In this document: positions 1 to 10,700 of the stretch, piece by piece
How the letters are laid out: each line of letters opens with the position of its first letter
How positions within the stretch are numbered: the first letter of the stretch is position 1
Assembly: GCA_963575745.1 (NCBI GenBank)
Contig: CAUYUJ010020727.1
Coordinates: forward strand, 1-64,000
Length of the DNA stretch: 64,000 nt
Reading direction: 5' to 3'
Origin: Prorocentrum cordatum
Lineage: Eukaryota; Sar; Dinophyceae; Prorocentrales; Prorocentraceae
Notes under the pieces: model-generated
The model's database searches: none
Told to the model about the DNA's origin: nothing
What the model saw: the letters and a program-made list of their open reading frames with translations, nothing else
Position numbers and translations under genes: made by a program

Positions 1-71
1 GTGAGTGGCCCGGGCAGGAGGCTCGGGGATTACACGCTCACGTTTCGGGCAGGCAAGCTTCGACCTGAGCA

Positions 72-148
72 CGACCTGAGCAGGTCGTTAAACTGCTCGA
101 GTGAGAAAGGGGGCCCCGACCTGAGCAGGTCGTTAAACTGCTCGAGTG
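72..148. repeat. 32-bp direct repeat with hairpin
   Basis: An identical 32-bp sequence occurs at 72-103 and 117-148. It begins CGACCTGAGCAGGTCG, which is itself a small hairpin (GACCTG-AG-CAGGTC), and ends CTGCTCGAGTG. The copies are spaced 45 bp apart with a G/C-rich spacer. No coding function is supported. It may be part of a larger repeat that starts before the window. Confidence 0.85.
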
Positions 149-412
149 GAACAGAAAACAGAGGACTAAGAGGGAAAAGAAGGGAGAGAAAAGCAGAGAA
201 GCAGCCAGAGAGCAAAGAGCAGGAGAAGCAGGAACGCGGAAGGGAAACAGAGGGGAAAGAACAGACAGAGAGAAAAAAAAAAAATCAGACAACAGAGGAG
301 AACATAACAGGAAGAACAAAGGAGAGACGAGAGAGGGAAAGAAGAGCAGCAGGAGAGAAGCAGGAAGAAAGAGAGCCGAAGCACAGCAGGAGGGACGACG
401 AAGAGAACGGCG
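149..412. other. Purine-rich low-complexity tract
   Basis: The plus strand is strongly biased to A and G (AGAGGGAAAAG-like runs). A reading frame spanning it gives only a Lys/Glu/Arg-rich low-complexity product with no recognisable domain. I see no gene here. Confidence 0.7.
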
Positions 413-642
413 ACGCAACGCCCCGACGCCCGCGCCGCAGCGCCACGCGGCCGCGAGCGCACCCCCAGCCCCGCGGGGCCGGCCGGGGGGGCGCGCACGG
501 CTGGCGCGGCGCCTGAGCGGCGCTGGACGCGCTCTCGGGCTTCCGGCACTGGCCGGAGGCTCGGGAGCGCGAACCTCCTCACTCTGGTCCATCCCTCGGA
601 CCAGAGTTCTCTCTTTTCACCTCGCCGCCTCCTTAACGCTTT

Positions 643-776
643 ATAGCACAGCCGTACCGGGGTGCTATGAAGACCTTGGAGGACGACATCGGGAGCCATG
701 CCGGGCCCTTTGTCGTCTCGGGCGGGGGCGAGTGGCGACTGCTGGACCCAATAGCACAGCCGTACCGGGGTGCTAT
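643..776. repeat. Pair of identical 26-bp hairpins
   Basis: The same 26-bp sequence is present at 643-668 and 751-776. Each copy starts ATAGCAC and ends GTGCTAT, giving a 7-bp stem and a 12-nt loop (AGCCGTACCGGG). Perfect identity over 26 bp, 108 bp apart, in otherwise unrelated flanks suggests a recently duplicated structural element or a terminal piece of a mobile element. Function is unknown. Confidence 0.85.
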
Positions 777-937
777 TGTAGGGGCCAGCACGTACTCGTC
801 CCGGGCGCCGTACTGGGCCCGAACCCTCCACCCCAGGCCGAGAGGCACCCCCTGGGCCGTACGGACAGGGTAGATCAGATTAGTTTTGAAGGACCAGGGG
901 CAGAGGGGGGGTTGAGGACGCAGGGGGCTGCGCGGTG

Positions 938-1262
938 GGAGGGAGAAACGCTCGCGAATTTTCCGCGAGCGTTTTCCTGTCCAACGCGCAGTCCCCGGAG
1001 CGGCTTAAATTCCTTTGAAAATGCGCGCTGGAAGGGGGAAACGCTCGCGAATTTTTCGCGGGCGATTTCCTGCTCGGGGCAGAGTCTCTGCGAGACGGAG
1101 TTTCCTGGAAACAGGCGCTTGGAGGGGGAAACGCTCGCGAAATTTTCGCAAGCATTTTCGAGCCAGGCGCCCGTTTTCCAGATTGGCGCGCCGTTTTCTG
1201 GAAATTGGGGCTGTGAGGGGGATGCTAACGCGGATTTTCCGCGCGAGTTTTCCGCTCCTGCG
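938..1262. repeat. Four degenerate ~90-bp units, each with a hairpin
   Basis: Similar units begin near 941, 1031, 1121 and 1215. Each has a G-rich lead (GGAGGGGGAA), then AACGCTCGCGAA followed by TTTTCGCG-type sequence, forming an inverted repeat around an AT core. The first is best paired (CGCTCGCG-AATTT-TCCGCGAGCG, 949-971); the fourth is most diverged. The array lies about 1 kb upstream of the first recognisable protein of the Helitron-like element. Its role is unknown. Confidence 0.75.
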
Positions 1263-1420
1263 TGCGTTTTCTGGGGGGTTTCGGCCAGGGGTAAAGACCA
1301 CGTGGAGAAAAGGGAAGTCTGGGTACCGCGCGGCGGCGGCGTTGAAAATCGTTCCGGAGCGCATTCAAAACCGCGAGGAGACGCCAAAAATCGGTTGGGA
1401 GCGATGATTTTTATGAGCGT

Positions 1421-1456
1421 GTGCTGGCCGGCGAAATTTCCGCCTTCGCAGCCAGC

Positions 1457-1488
<32 letters not shown>

Positions 1489-2791
1489 TATCTGCCGCGC
1501 CCCTGTCCGAGCTTCCGCAATAGCCATTGCTTTAGCTGAGCAGGAGGAGGAGGAGGAGGAGGAGGAGGAGGAGGAGGAGGAGGAGGGAGGAAGAAGGAGT
1601 TGGGAGGAGGGAAGGAGGAGGAGGAGGAGAGGAGGAGGAGGAGGAGGAGGAGGGCGGAGGAGGAGGAGAGGCAGGAGGAGGAGGAGGGGGAAGGGAAGAA
1701 GAGGAGTAGGAGGAGGAGGAAGAGGGGCAGGATGCAGGACGGCGAGGAGGAATGAGGATGATGAAGAGGGAGGAGGACAGAGGAGACGACGACGACGAGA
1801 CGACGACGACGCCGACGCCGGCGACCGGGACCGGACCGGGACGCGGGACCAGGGCGCAGGGAGACCGACGACTCCGGGATGGGAACTGGAACCGGAATTC
1901 GGGTGCCGGGACCGGGTGCTGGCCCGGGCGGGGGGCGGTGTCGGTTCTTGGGGGCGGTGCGCAGAGCGCCCGGCCTCGGCCCGGAAGTCGCGTGCATGGG
2001 ACGACCGGGTGCAGGACTGTTTGCGCGCAGAGCACGCCGTGATCCATGAGGAGGTCGTCGATGATTCCGCGCTGGAGGCAGCGGAGCGCGAGCAGAAATG
2101 GCTCCGGAAAGTGTGCCGCGCGTCGTGCCGGCGGGCTCGGTGTGCGCGGCGGGAGGCGGAGTGGGCGCAGCGGACGGAGGCGGCGGCCGCGCGGAACGAG
2201 CAGCTTGCACGCCGTGTGCTGCTCCCCGTCGTGCCCCGCTTACTGCAGCGCGTCGCGTCGCCGGGGCGGGTCTCGTCTGGCCGCACCGCCCGGGGGGCAG
2301 CTCGCAAGAACGGGCGCGTGGAGCAGTTCCTGAACGCGCGCGCGGCCCGTGCCGTCGACCCGGACGAGCCGCCAGCGCGCGCCCCCCGCGCCGCCGCCGC
2401 GCCTGCGCCCGACGCGTCGTCGTGGACTGTGGGCGACGCGGCCCTGCGCGCAGCATGCGTTCTCGTCGCTCTCGGCGTGTGCCCGCCCCAGAAAGACAGC
2501 AGAGTGGTGATGACGAGGAAGGTCGCGGCGGCGCGCTGGTGGCGGCAGCGGGATGTGTTCGCGCGGGAGCTCCCGGACGCGCCCGGGCTGGCCGATCGTG
2601 AGGCCGCGGTCGTCACCGCCAGGTGGTTCTGCTGCGTGCTCTACGGGCTCTCGGCGCGGACGTGCGGCGGCCGCCGCGTCTGTGCGCGCCGGTTCTCGCC
2701 GGGCGTCGGCATCGGCGGGGCGAAGTGCCGGGCTGCGCGGGAGTCCAAGGTTTTCGTCGGGGACCTGCCGTGCGCGCTGCCTGCGCCATGA
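1421..2791 (+). pseudogene. N-terminal segment of Helitron-like polyprotein
   Basis: A 456-codon frame opens with acidic and Gly/Arg low-complexity sequence (see the triplet tract) and becomes protein-like from about 1980. It then shows a charged, Ala/Arg-rich helical stretch, a segment reading WTVGDAALRAACVLVALGVC and, near 2600, ARWFCCVLYGLS. I recognise no family. It runs into the next segment, whose frame differs, with the switch somewhere between 2640 and 2960. It is on the same strand and of the same composition as the downstream Rep/helicase segments, so I infer it is the amino-terminal part of the same polyprotein, interrupted by a frameshift. The initiation codon is uncertain. Confidence 0.4.
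1456..1826. repeat. GAC and GGA trinucleotide tracts
   Basis: GAC runs at about 1456-1492 and 1785-1826 flank a long imperfect GGA/GAG tract (about 1542-1735). One frame would read poly-Asp, poly-Glu and poly-Arg/Gly, but this is expected of any triplet repeat and is not evidence of a protein. It adjoins the 5' end of the Helitron-like coding region. Confidence 0.85.
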
Positions 2792-2859
2792 TCGCTCTCG
2801 GAGCGTGTCCGGCGGGGTTCAGCGGGGCGACGCAGGACGGCGCCGTGCCCATGTCTGTT

Positions 2860-4435
2860 GGTGCATTCGGAGCCGCTCGCCCACCGCGCCCACGGCCGCG
2901 CGGCGGACGCGGGCGGGGGAACCGCCGCGCGCGCGCTGGTTCTCCCGTCGAGTGGCGTGGGAAGTGCCTGCAGAGCGCAGTGGCTGAGCTCGTGGGGGGC
3001 GACGCCGCAGGGCATTTCGGTCGCGCGTGTCAGAACCACGAGGGTTCGGGCGCCTGTGGGTCGGTGGTGGAGCGCTGGAATCTTGAGGTCGTCGTCCAGC
3101 ACTTGCGCTCCCGCTTCCTGCACGTGCGCGTGTTCTCTGCGGACTGTGTGGAAGCGTTCGAAGCGCAGGAAGGAAGGCGTGTGGCGTGGGCGCTGGGGCA
3201 CGCGACGGGCTTCTGCGCTGGTGCTCTGCTGTGGCTCGACGGCGGCCACGTGTGCGCGGTGGAGGAGTCGGTGGGTTCTGGTGACGTGGAGTGGGGGGCA
3301 GCCGAGAGCGCGCCGTGGTGTCGCGTCGTCGCGCACGGGCGTTCGAGGTCGGTTTCGCGGTCGCCGCGCGCGGGTGCGGGGCGCGGCGCGCTGCGGGGCG
3401 GGGCGCCGAAACGCCGTGCGGGGCAGGGAGCCGCAGGGGCGCAGGGCGCTCGCGGGGGCGCGCGCGACGGAGTGGACGCGGCGGCGTTGGCCCGGATGAG
3501 TTTCGCTGAATTGGAAAAGTTGGCTGCGCGATTGCGGGGCGACCGCGAGGCTGGAGTGCCGTCCTCGCGGCGCTGGGTTGGCTCGGAGCGCAAGCGATTG
3601 GACATTGAGGTGTACAGGGCTGCGCTCGCGGCGCACCTGGGCATCGACATGAGCGGTGCGCAGCATGCTGGCGCGGAGGCGCGATCGCGGGACCATTCCG
3701 AGGAGATGCTGGGCGAGCTGGCGAGGCACGTGGCTGAGCACGACCGCGTTCCAGCGCAGAAGGAGTCCGCCCTTGGGACATGGGTGCACAACGTGAGCAC
3801 GGGGCATTTCCCGTTGACGCCCGAGCGGCGCGCGCGCTTCGACGGGCTCGTGAACCGGCGGGAGGAGAGGCGCGCGCGCGCCCGCGCGATGCTGGACCGC
3901 ATCGCGGAGCACGTGGAGGTTCTCGACGAGCTGCCGAAGCGCGGGGCGGAGGACGAGGAGGAGGCGGAGCTTGCGAAGTGGATCAACAATGTCAGCACTG
4001 GCCACTACGAGCTGGACGAGGACAATCAGGAGAGGTTCGATAAGCTGGTGAACAGGCGTGCGTGGCAGCGGCGGACGGCGCAGGAGCGCGTGCTCGAGGT
4101 GAAGGCGTTCGTGGAGAGGCACCGGCGAGGGCCGCAGCGCTTCGGCCACGACGACGATCCGCGGGAGCATCTGCTCGCGAGGTGGGTGGAGCACGTGCGA
4201 GCTCGTGGCGTCGAGGGTCTGGACGAGCGATGGCGCGCGCAGCTGGAGGCGGCGCTGGACGCGGATCTCATCCAGGTCCAGGCGCTCGAGGCGTGGTGCG
4301 AAGAGCACCAGAGGATGCCGGTGGAGAAGGCCGAGGATGACGAGGAGCGCAAGCTGGCCAAGTTCATCGCGAATCGCGAGCGTGGGGGCCGCGAGGCGTC
4401 GTTTAACGCGCCCGACACCTTCGACCGCTGCGGCA
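2860..4435 (+). pseudogene. Helicase-associated-like repeat segment
   Basis: This frame encodes four related units of about 60 residues at roughly 3700-3860, 3880-4060, 4075-4250 and 4255-4430. The shared pattern is a helix, then LGTWVHNVSTGHF or LAKWINNVSTGHY, then a second helix with ERRARFDGLVNRR. The spacing and the conserved Trp resemble the helicase-associated (HA) domain, a small DNA-binding module. Before them (2965-3330) lies a region with GKCLQSAVAELVGG and a later LDGGHVCAVEE, which could be a papain-like fold, but this is weak. The frame is lost near 4430, where the neighbouring frame takes over. This is probably the DNA-binding front end of the Helitron-like polyprotein. Confidence 0.5.
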
Positions 4436-4740
4436 GAAGTACGCGCAGGCGGCCGCCGCGCGCCGCGACGCCGAGAGCAGGGAGGCGGAGGCGCGGGCGC
4501 TCGAGGCGCAGCGGCAGGAGCTGCTGCAGCGCGCGGCCGAGGAGGAGGAGGAGGCCTGCGGGGAGGAGGAGGACGAGCAGGAAGAGCTGGACCCGGCCGA
4601 CTGCCTCGCGGAGGAGCGGCGCGCGGAGGTCACGCCGGATATGTTCGCCAGGTTTCAGAGGGCAGACAGGGCGCTGGCTCGTCGGGTGAAGACCGCGCTC
4701 GTGGGCGCCCTGCTGTCGTACGTGACGCGCTGCAGGGCGC
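4407..4740 (+). pseudogene. Coiled-coil linker segment, shifted frame
   Basis: Between the HA-like repeats and the long Rep frame, only the third plus frame reads as protein. It is an Ala/Glu/Arg-rich helical coiled coil (QKYAQAAAARRDAESREAEA), an acidic stretch, and then MFARFQRADRALARR. The frame opens after a TAA at 4404-4406 and is abandoned near 4735, where the sequence continues as LGLDVFAALAKDRR in the next frame. Two frame changes in 330 bp with no sign of an intron indicate indels rather than splicing. Confidence 0.45.
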
Positions 4741-7700
4741 TGCGCTCGGGCTCGACGTCTTCGCTGCCCTGGCCAAAGACAGGCGGGCCCGCGAAGCCTT
4801 GGCTGCCCCGGCGGCCGAAGATCCGCGCCGCGAGGCGCTCGGAGAGGAGGATGAGGAGGAGGAAGGAGAGGAGCAGGAGGAAGAGGAGCTGGAGGAAGAG
4901 GAGGAGCAGGAGCAGGAGAAGCAGGAGCAGGAGGAGGGCGACGACGAGCGACGAGAGCAGGAGGAGGGGGACGCAGAGATGGCGGTCGCGGAGGAGGAGC
5001 CGCGGGGCATGGCGGACGAGGAGGAGCTGCCCGCGGGCATCGAGGAGGAGCACGAGGATTTCGTGCGGTACGTGCTGGCGACCTGCATGCTGTCGTGGGT
5101 GCCTGTCTTGCCGAGGTTCTTCGCGGGGGAGGCGCCGGAGGCGGAGCTGCAGCGGCAGGTGGCGGAGCTGGAGCGGCTGCGGGACGTCGCCCTGGGGCGC
5201 GACGCGGCCTCGGCGCAGGACAACGTGGCGCGGTCGCAGGCGATCCGGCGCCTGCGCAAGGCCGACCCCGAGCTGCTGCGCCGCACGCCCGTGCCCAATT
5301 CGGACGTGCGGGAGCCCGGGGAGCAGTGGCAGCGCCTGCTCGACCGGCTCGAGCAGGAGGGCGTGGAGCGCGAGGTCTGGGTCTGCTGTCGTCGCGAGCC
5401 GCTGCGCTGGCGCGCGCCGCTCCGCGACGACGGCAAACCGGGGCCGGTCCGCGCGCCGCCGCTGCCGTCGCTGGACGCCGCCGAGGGAGAGGTCTGGAGG
5501 CCTGGGGAGGTGCGCGAGGCGACTCGCCAGGCGCGGTCCGCAGAGCAGGCGCGGCTGGACGGCGCACCTGGCGCCCCGGTGCACGGCAGCGTGCTCCTGC
5601 GCCTCGCCTCTGATTTCCTCTGCTACAAGTGCCAGCAGGAGTTCGAGCGCGAGCGGGGCGGAGGGGACGTGATGAGCGACGAGGAGGTCACTGCGTGGTG
5701 TGAGAGGCTGCATTTCCCGTCGAAGAAGAAGCTGCCCAGTTTGGCGGCGAAGCGCGAGGCGGTGGAAGCGGAGCGCGCCCGCGCCGTGCGGCGAAAGCAG
5801 GCGGCCCGGTGCGCGGCGAGGGGGGAGAACGGATTCGCTGAGTTCCGCGGTCTGCTGCTGGAGAACGGGTGCTTTCACCAGGACAACTGCGAAGCGAGCG
5901 TGAAGCACGACCAGCGACACGCCCTGGAGCCCTGGTACCAGCGCGCGGGGCCCGACGGGAGCAGGCTGGCGCCGTGGCCGCGCGTCTTCGGTATTCCGAA
6001 ATCGTGGGCCGGCCATGGTGGTGCGTTCTTCTCCGAGGCCGTGGAGTCGGGCTTCCCCGCCGACACGTTCCCCCAGGGGCGGCGCGGCTACTACGCGGGC
6101 GAGCCGGGCGACGTGCCCGCGGAGCTCTGGCTGTTGCGTGCCTGGTGCCGCGCGCGCGGCGGCGTCGCTCGCATGGGCGACGCCCTGGCCGCGCGCTTGC
6201 AGCAGCTCGAGGGCGACCGCGACATCATGTACAGGGTGGAGGCCGCGGAGGGCGCCGGGCGATCCCCGGGGAGTGGCGACCTGAAGCCGCCCGAGTACTT
6301 GGCGGACCTGAAGCCGCAGGCGATCCCCGAGTGGCCCGTCTGGCAGCAGCTCCTCAAGCTGAAGCCTCAGGCGGCGCGGCAGGTGGCAACTTTCGTGCGC
6401 CGGGAGCGGGCGGGCGTGGGCTTGACGTGGAACCTCGCCGCGGGGCACTGGGACCAGGACCAGCAGCGCCTGCTCGCCGCGCTCGACAGGGATCCCGCGT
6501 TGCTCGCCGCGGTGGAGAAGAACGCCGCGGCTGCAAAGAAGGACAAGGATGTCCTGATTGCTCTCGACGATTTCCGTGCCTGTCACGGCGGTGTCTGGCC
6601 GGACGCGTTCGCCGATCGGCGCGGGGAGCCCGATTTCATGGAAGCGAAGCTCGCGCGGGGCGTTGCAAGGGTGGCGACGAAGTATTCGCAGGAATTCGTG
6701 CGCATCTGGTTGGACCGAACATGCAGCGACTGGCTGCGGCTGGCGGGGTGCGGGGATGAGGTGGTGGGAGGAGGGGCCGGCGGCGACGACTCTTCGGGGG
6801 GCGGCGGCGGCGGCGGCGGCGGCGGGTCTGCTTCGGGCAGCGGCGCGGGCGGTGGCCCAGCGTCGGGGTCGGGCTCTGGTTCGTGGGGGCCGGGCGACGG
6901 TGGCGCGGGCGGCGACGGCGACGGGGGCGCGGGCGGGGGCGCGGGCGGGGGCGGGGGCCGGCTGCACGGCGGCGGACCGAAGAGGCAGGCCCCCGAGGGG
7001 CCGGGACCGCGGACTCGCGGGGCGGCGAGAAAGGACCAGGAGCGGTTGCAGCAGGAGCGGCTGCGGAAGGAAGAGGAGGAGCGTCTCGCAGGGAAGACAG
7101 TGAAGGCAGGGGACGGGGAGGTGAACGTGGGTCTCGATGACCCCCACGTGAGCGAGGAGGGCACCCTGCCGGCCTGGCTCCTGGACCCCGCGCCCTGCGT
7201 CGCTGGCAGGTGCCGCGCCCGCGTCTGGCGCCCGTCCAAGGGCGGGCGCGTTCTCTGGCAGTGCAGCAGGAACCCGTGCAAGGGTCAGGGAGAGTTCTGT
7301 GGGGGCCATGGCAGTCCCGAGCAGCGACCTTTTGGGGAGTGGGACCCGGACCAGCGCCACGGCTCCCTGACGCGCGAGCGCCCGGAACGGTATGACTTGG
7401 CCGTGAAGGAGGCGCGGTTGCGCGAGACGGAGGCCGGCGGCGCCCCGCCCGCCCCGACCCCGGCCATCGCTGCCGCTCGCAAGGCGCGCGTGCCCAGGCT
7501 CCAGCCCAAGTATGTGGCCCTCCCGTGTGGCGAGCGCCACCGTCTGCGGGCGTTTAAAGAGGCCCCTGAGGCTCTCCCGCCGTTCCCGTGCCGCCTCTGC
7601 GACCAGAACTTCGCCACGCATGCCGGCTTCATGACGCACGTGCGCGAAAAGCACCACGGGTGGCCGGAGTACAGGAAGCGCCTGTTCTACCTGGCCGAGC

Positions 7701-10700
7701 AGTGGCCGCAGCAGGACGACGACGCGCGGCCCGTGCGGCCCCAGGAGTGGCGGCAGTGCGTGGAGGCCTTCTCGGAGCACCTCGTCACGGGGTCTCGCGA
7801 CTGGCCGGCCTGCGCAGCGCCCGCCGATTCGGGGGAGGCCGCCGCCGCCGCTGCCGCGCCGGACGCGCCGCGCGCCTGGTGGAAGCCGTCCGGCGCGGAC
7901 GGGGCCGCGCCGCCCGCGGGCGTGGACATGCCGCCCGTGGACATGGACGCGCTGGGCGCTGCTCCGGCGGCGTCGGACGCCGAGGGGCCCGAGCCCGGGC
8001 AGAGTCGCCGCGCCGTGCGCTCGAGAGTGGCCTGCTGCGTCTGCGCTCGGCTCCACTGGGCGGACGAGCTGCAGCGCGTGCACTTCTTGCAGCAGCCGGG
8101 CGGCGCCGGGGAGCGTTCGCTGCTCTGCGACGAGGTGCCGAAGCGGCCCGCGCGCGCCGAGCTCGAGGCGGCGAGGGGAGAGGCATCGGAGGCCGCGGGC
8201 GCGCAGGCGCAGGCCATGCGCCTGACGCAGCGGCAGCGCGCCCACGCGCTCCTGGACCCGGCGCGGTACTACGCCCGGTGGCGCTTCGTGCGCGAGGGCC
8301 CCGACGGCGCCGAGCGCCCGGGCGGCATCCCCCTCGAGGAGCTGGAGGCGTCCGCAGTGCGCGACCCTGGCCCCGACGGGAAGCTGTGGCTCTTGCACAA
8401 GAAGTGCTTCAAGATTGACAAGCGCGAGTCAGACGGAGTGCTCGTGGCCGACGCGACGCAGAAGGTGCCCATCTGCGCGGGGTGTCACGGCGCGCTCACC
8501 AAGAGTTTGCCCACGATGCCGCCCTGCGCGCTGGCCGACGATCTCTGGATCGGTCGGCTGCCACCGCCGCTGCGGAACCTCACGCTGGGCGCGAAGCTTC
8601 TGCTGCCCATCGCGCGGGGCATCGTGCGGCGGTTCAACTGCAAGACCGATTCTGGCGAGTGGGCTCCAATCGACCAGCAGATCAAGGCGTACGTGGGGAA
8701 CTTCGTGGCGTTCCCGCAGGCGGACGGCGGTCGGCAGGTGCTGTCTCTGCCGCCGCGGGAGAGCGACCTTGTCGAGTTTGTGCAGATTGTCTTCGCGGGG
8801 TCCGATCCTGCCACTCTGCAGAAGGCGCGGTTGGAGGAGCTCGGCGTGCCCCTCGACGATTTCAAGCGCGCTTACGAGTACCTCCGCGAAACGAACGAGC
8901 AGTACGCCGCGGTGCGGTGGGACGAAGAGGCCGCGCGAAACTTTGCGGACCCCGAGGGCGACGGCGATGGCGACGGCTCCTCGCTCCTGGGCCTGCCTCG
9001 CTGTCTCGCGGCGTGCGTGGCCGTGGGGGGTGAGGGTGGCGACGCTCGCCAGGAGGGCCCGGCCGATGCCGTGCAGCCCGGCGCGGGCTCGGCCCCGCCG
9101 AAACGGACGAGTGCAGGCGCTGCGAGCGCGGAGGGCGACGCGAACGCGGCGGCAGACGGCGGGGGCGAGGCAGGGGGCGAGGCAGGGGCCAGCGGTGAGG
9201 ACGCTACTGGCGCCGGTGGGGAGGATGCAGAGGGCGACGAGGGCGAGGCTGGCGAGGGAGAGGGCGGCGTGGGTGTCGAGGAGGGCGAGTACTGCGCCGC
9301 CGTCGCGGACGCCGACATCATGGCCGATCTGGACAAGCAGTGGGCGAATGTGCACCTCAGCCTCCAGAAGGCGGAGGAGATTGCGCGCGAGAAGCAGCGC
9401 GCGGAGGCAGAAACGCGGCAGTTCGACGGCATGGAGAAATTCCAGGACCGAGATCTCGACCGGCGCTTGGCGGAGGCCGCGGAAGAGGCCCGCAAGGCTG
9501 CGAAGTTGCTCACCAACTGCAAGAAGGAGGCGCTCACAAAGAAGCTGGAGCTGACGGAGCAGAAGATTCAGGCCACTCGGCCTCCTCCAGGAGTTGCCGG
9601 GAAGCGCGCGGCCGGCGGCGGCGGCGGCGGCGGCGCGCCGGCCGGGGGCCCCGAGGCCGGGGGGGCGAGGCGCGCGGTGCGGGTCGTCGTGCCCACTGGA
9701 ACGGAGCCTGTCAGCATGTTCTCGCCCGGGTTCTGGAGCGCCTTCGACCCCGTCGCGTTTCCGTATGGGGACGGCGTCTTCGGACTCGAGAGGGACGCCA
9801 AGTTGCCGTACGACGAGTGGTGCCGGTGCCTCATGGCTCGCGAGGAGCTCGAGTACGCGGTCCCCGACGACGTCTCGGCGCCCGACGCTGCGCGGGCGCC
9901 CGCGCCCGACGCTGCGAAGGCGCCCGCCGCGTCTGAGTCGCCCGTGCCGCGCTGGCGTCGCCACGCAGACCTGCTCACGGCCCAGTATTGCCTCTGGCGC
10001 AGAAAGGCAATCATTCAGTCGGCCAGGTTATTCGTGCGCAAGCAGCGCCTCGGGGAAAGCATCGCGGACCTCGCCGCTTTGTCGCCGGAGGACCTGGCGC
10101 TTGTCGTGGCCGAGCTCGGCAGGGGGGCGGGCCTGAAGCAGGCCCTGGGCCACGAGGGCGTGCCCCGGAACGTCAAGAGCGCGCTGCGCAGCATGCTGCT
10201 CAGCAACCGCGATGTCGTCGGCTCCGACGCGCACCGGACCACGCTGCGGCACATCAGTACCAGCTACACCCGGCTCTTCGGTCCGCCCCAGGTGTTCACG
10301 ACGCCGAACATCGCGGACACTCGGAACCTGATGGTGTCCCTGATGTACGAGGGCGCCTCCGTGCAGCAATGGCGGCTGCTGGAGGAGACTGCTCCCGTGA
10401 TGCCCTCGACTCGGGAGATGCTGCGGCGGGTGGCCGCAGACCCGGTGTCGCAGGCCATGGTCACGAACCTCATGCTGGAACTGTTCCTGGAGCATGTCGT
10501 CGGCGTCACGACGCAGCGCGGGGCCACGGGCGTCTCCGACGGCGTGGCCGCCACGGGGGCGTGTGGAGCGTTCGGGCTCGTCCGCGCGTATTTCGGCCCC
10601 GTGGAGTCGCAGGGGCGCGGCGGCATCCATCCGCACATCCACCTGTGGCGCCTGCACCCGATGACTGGCGCGTTCCTCGCGAAGCTGCGCGCGGGGGACG

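Noticed and set aside
1542-1735. Poly-Glu/poly-Arg protein from the GGA tract
   Set aside because: All three frames of a triplet repeat look protein-like; there is no supporting domain within the tract.
4655-8398. A 1247-codon minus-strand open frame opposite the Rep gene
   Set aside because: High GC removes stop codons on the opposite strand. The plus strand carries recognisable motifs and the minus strand none.
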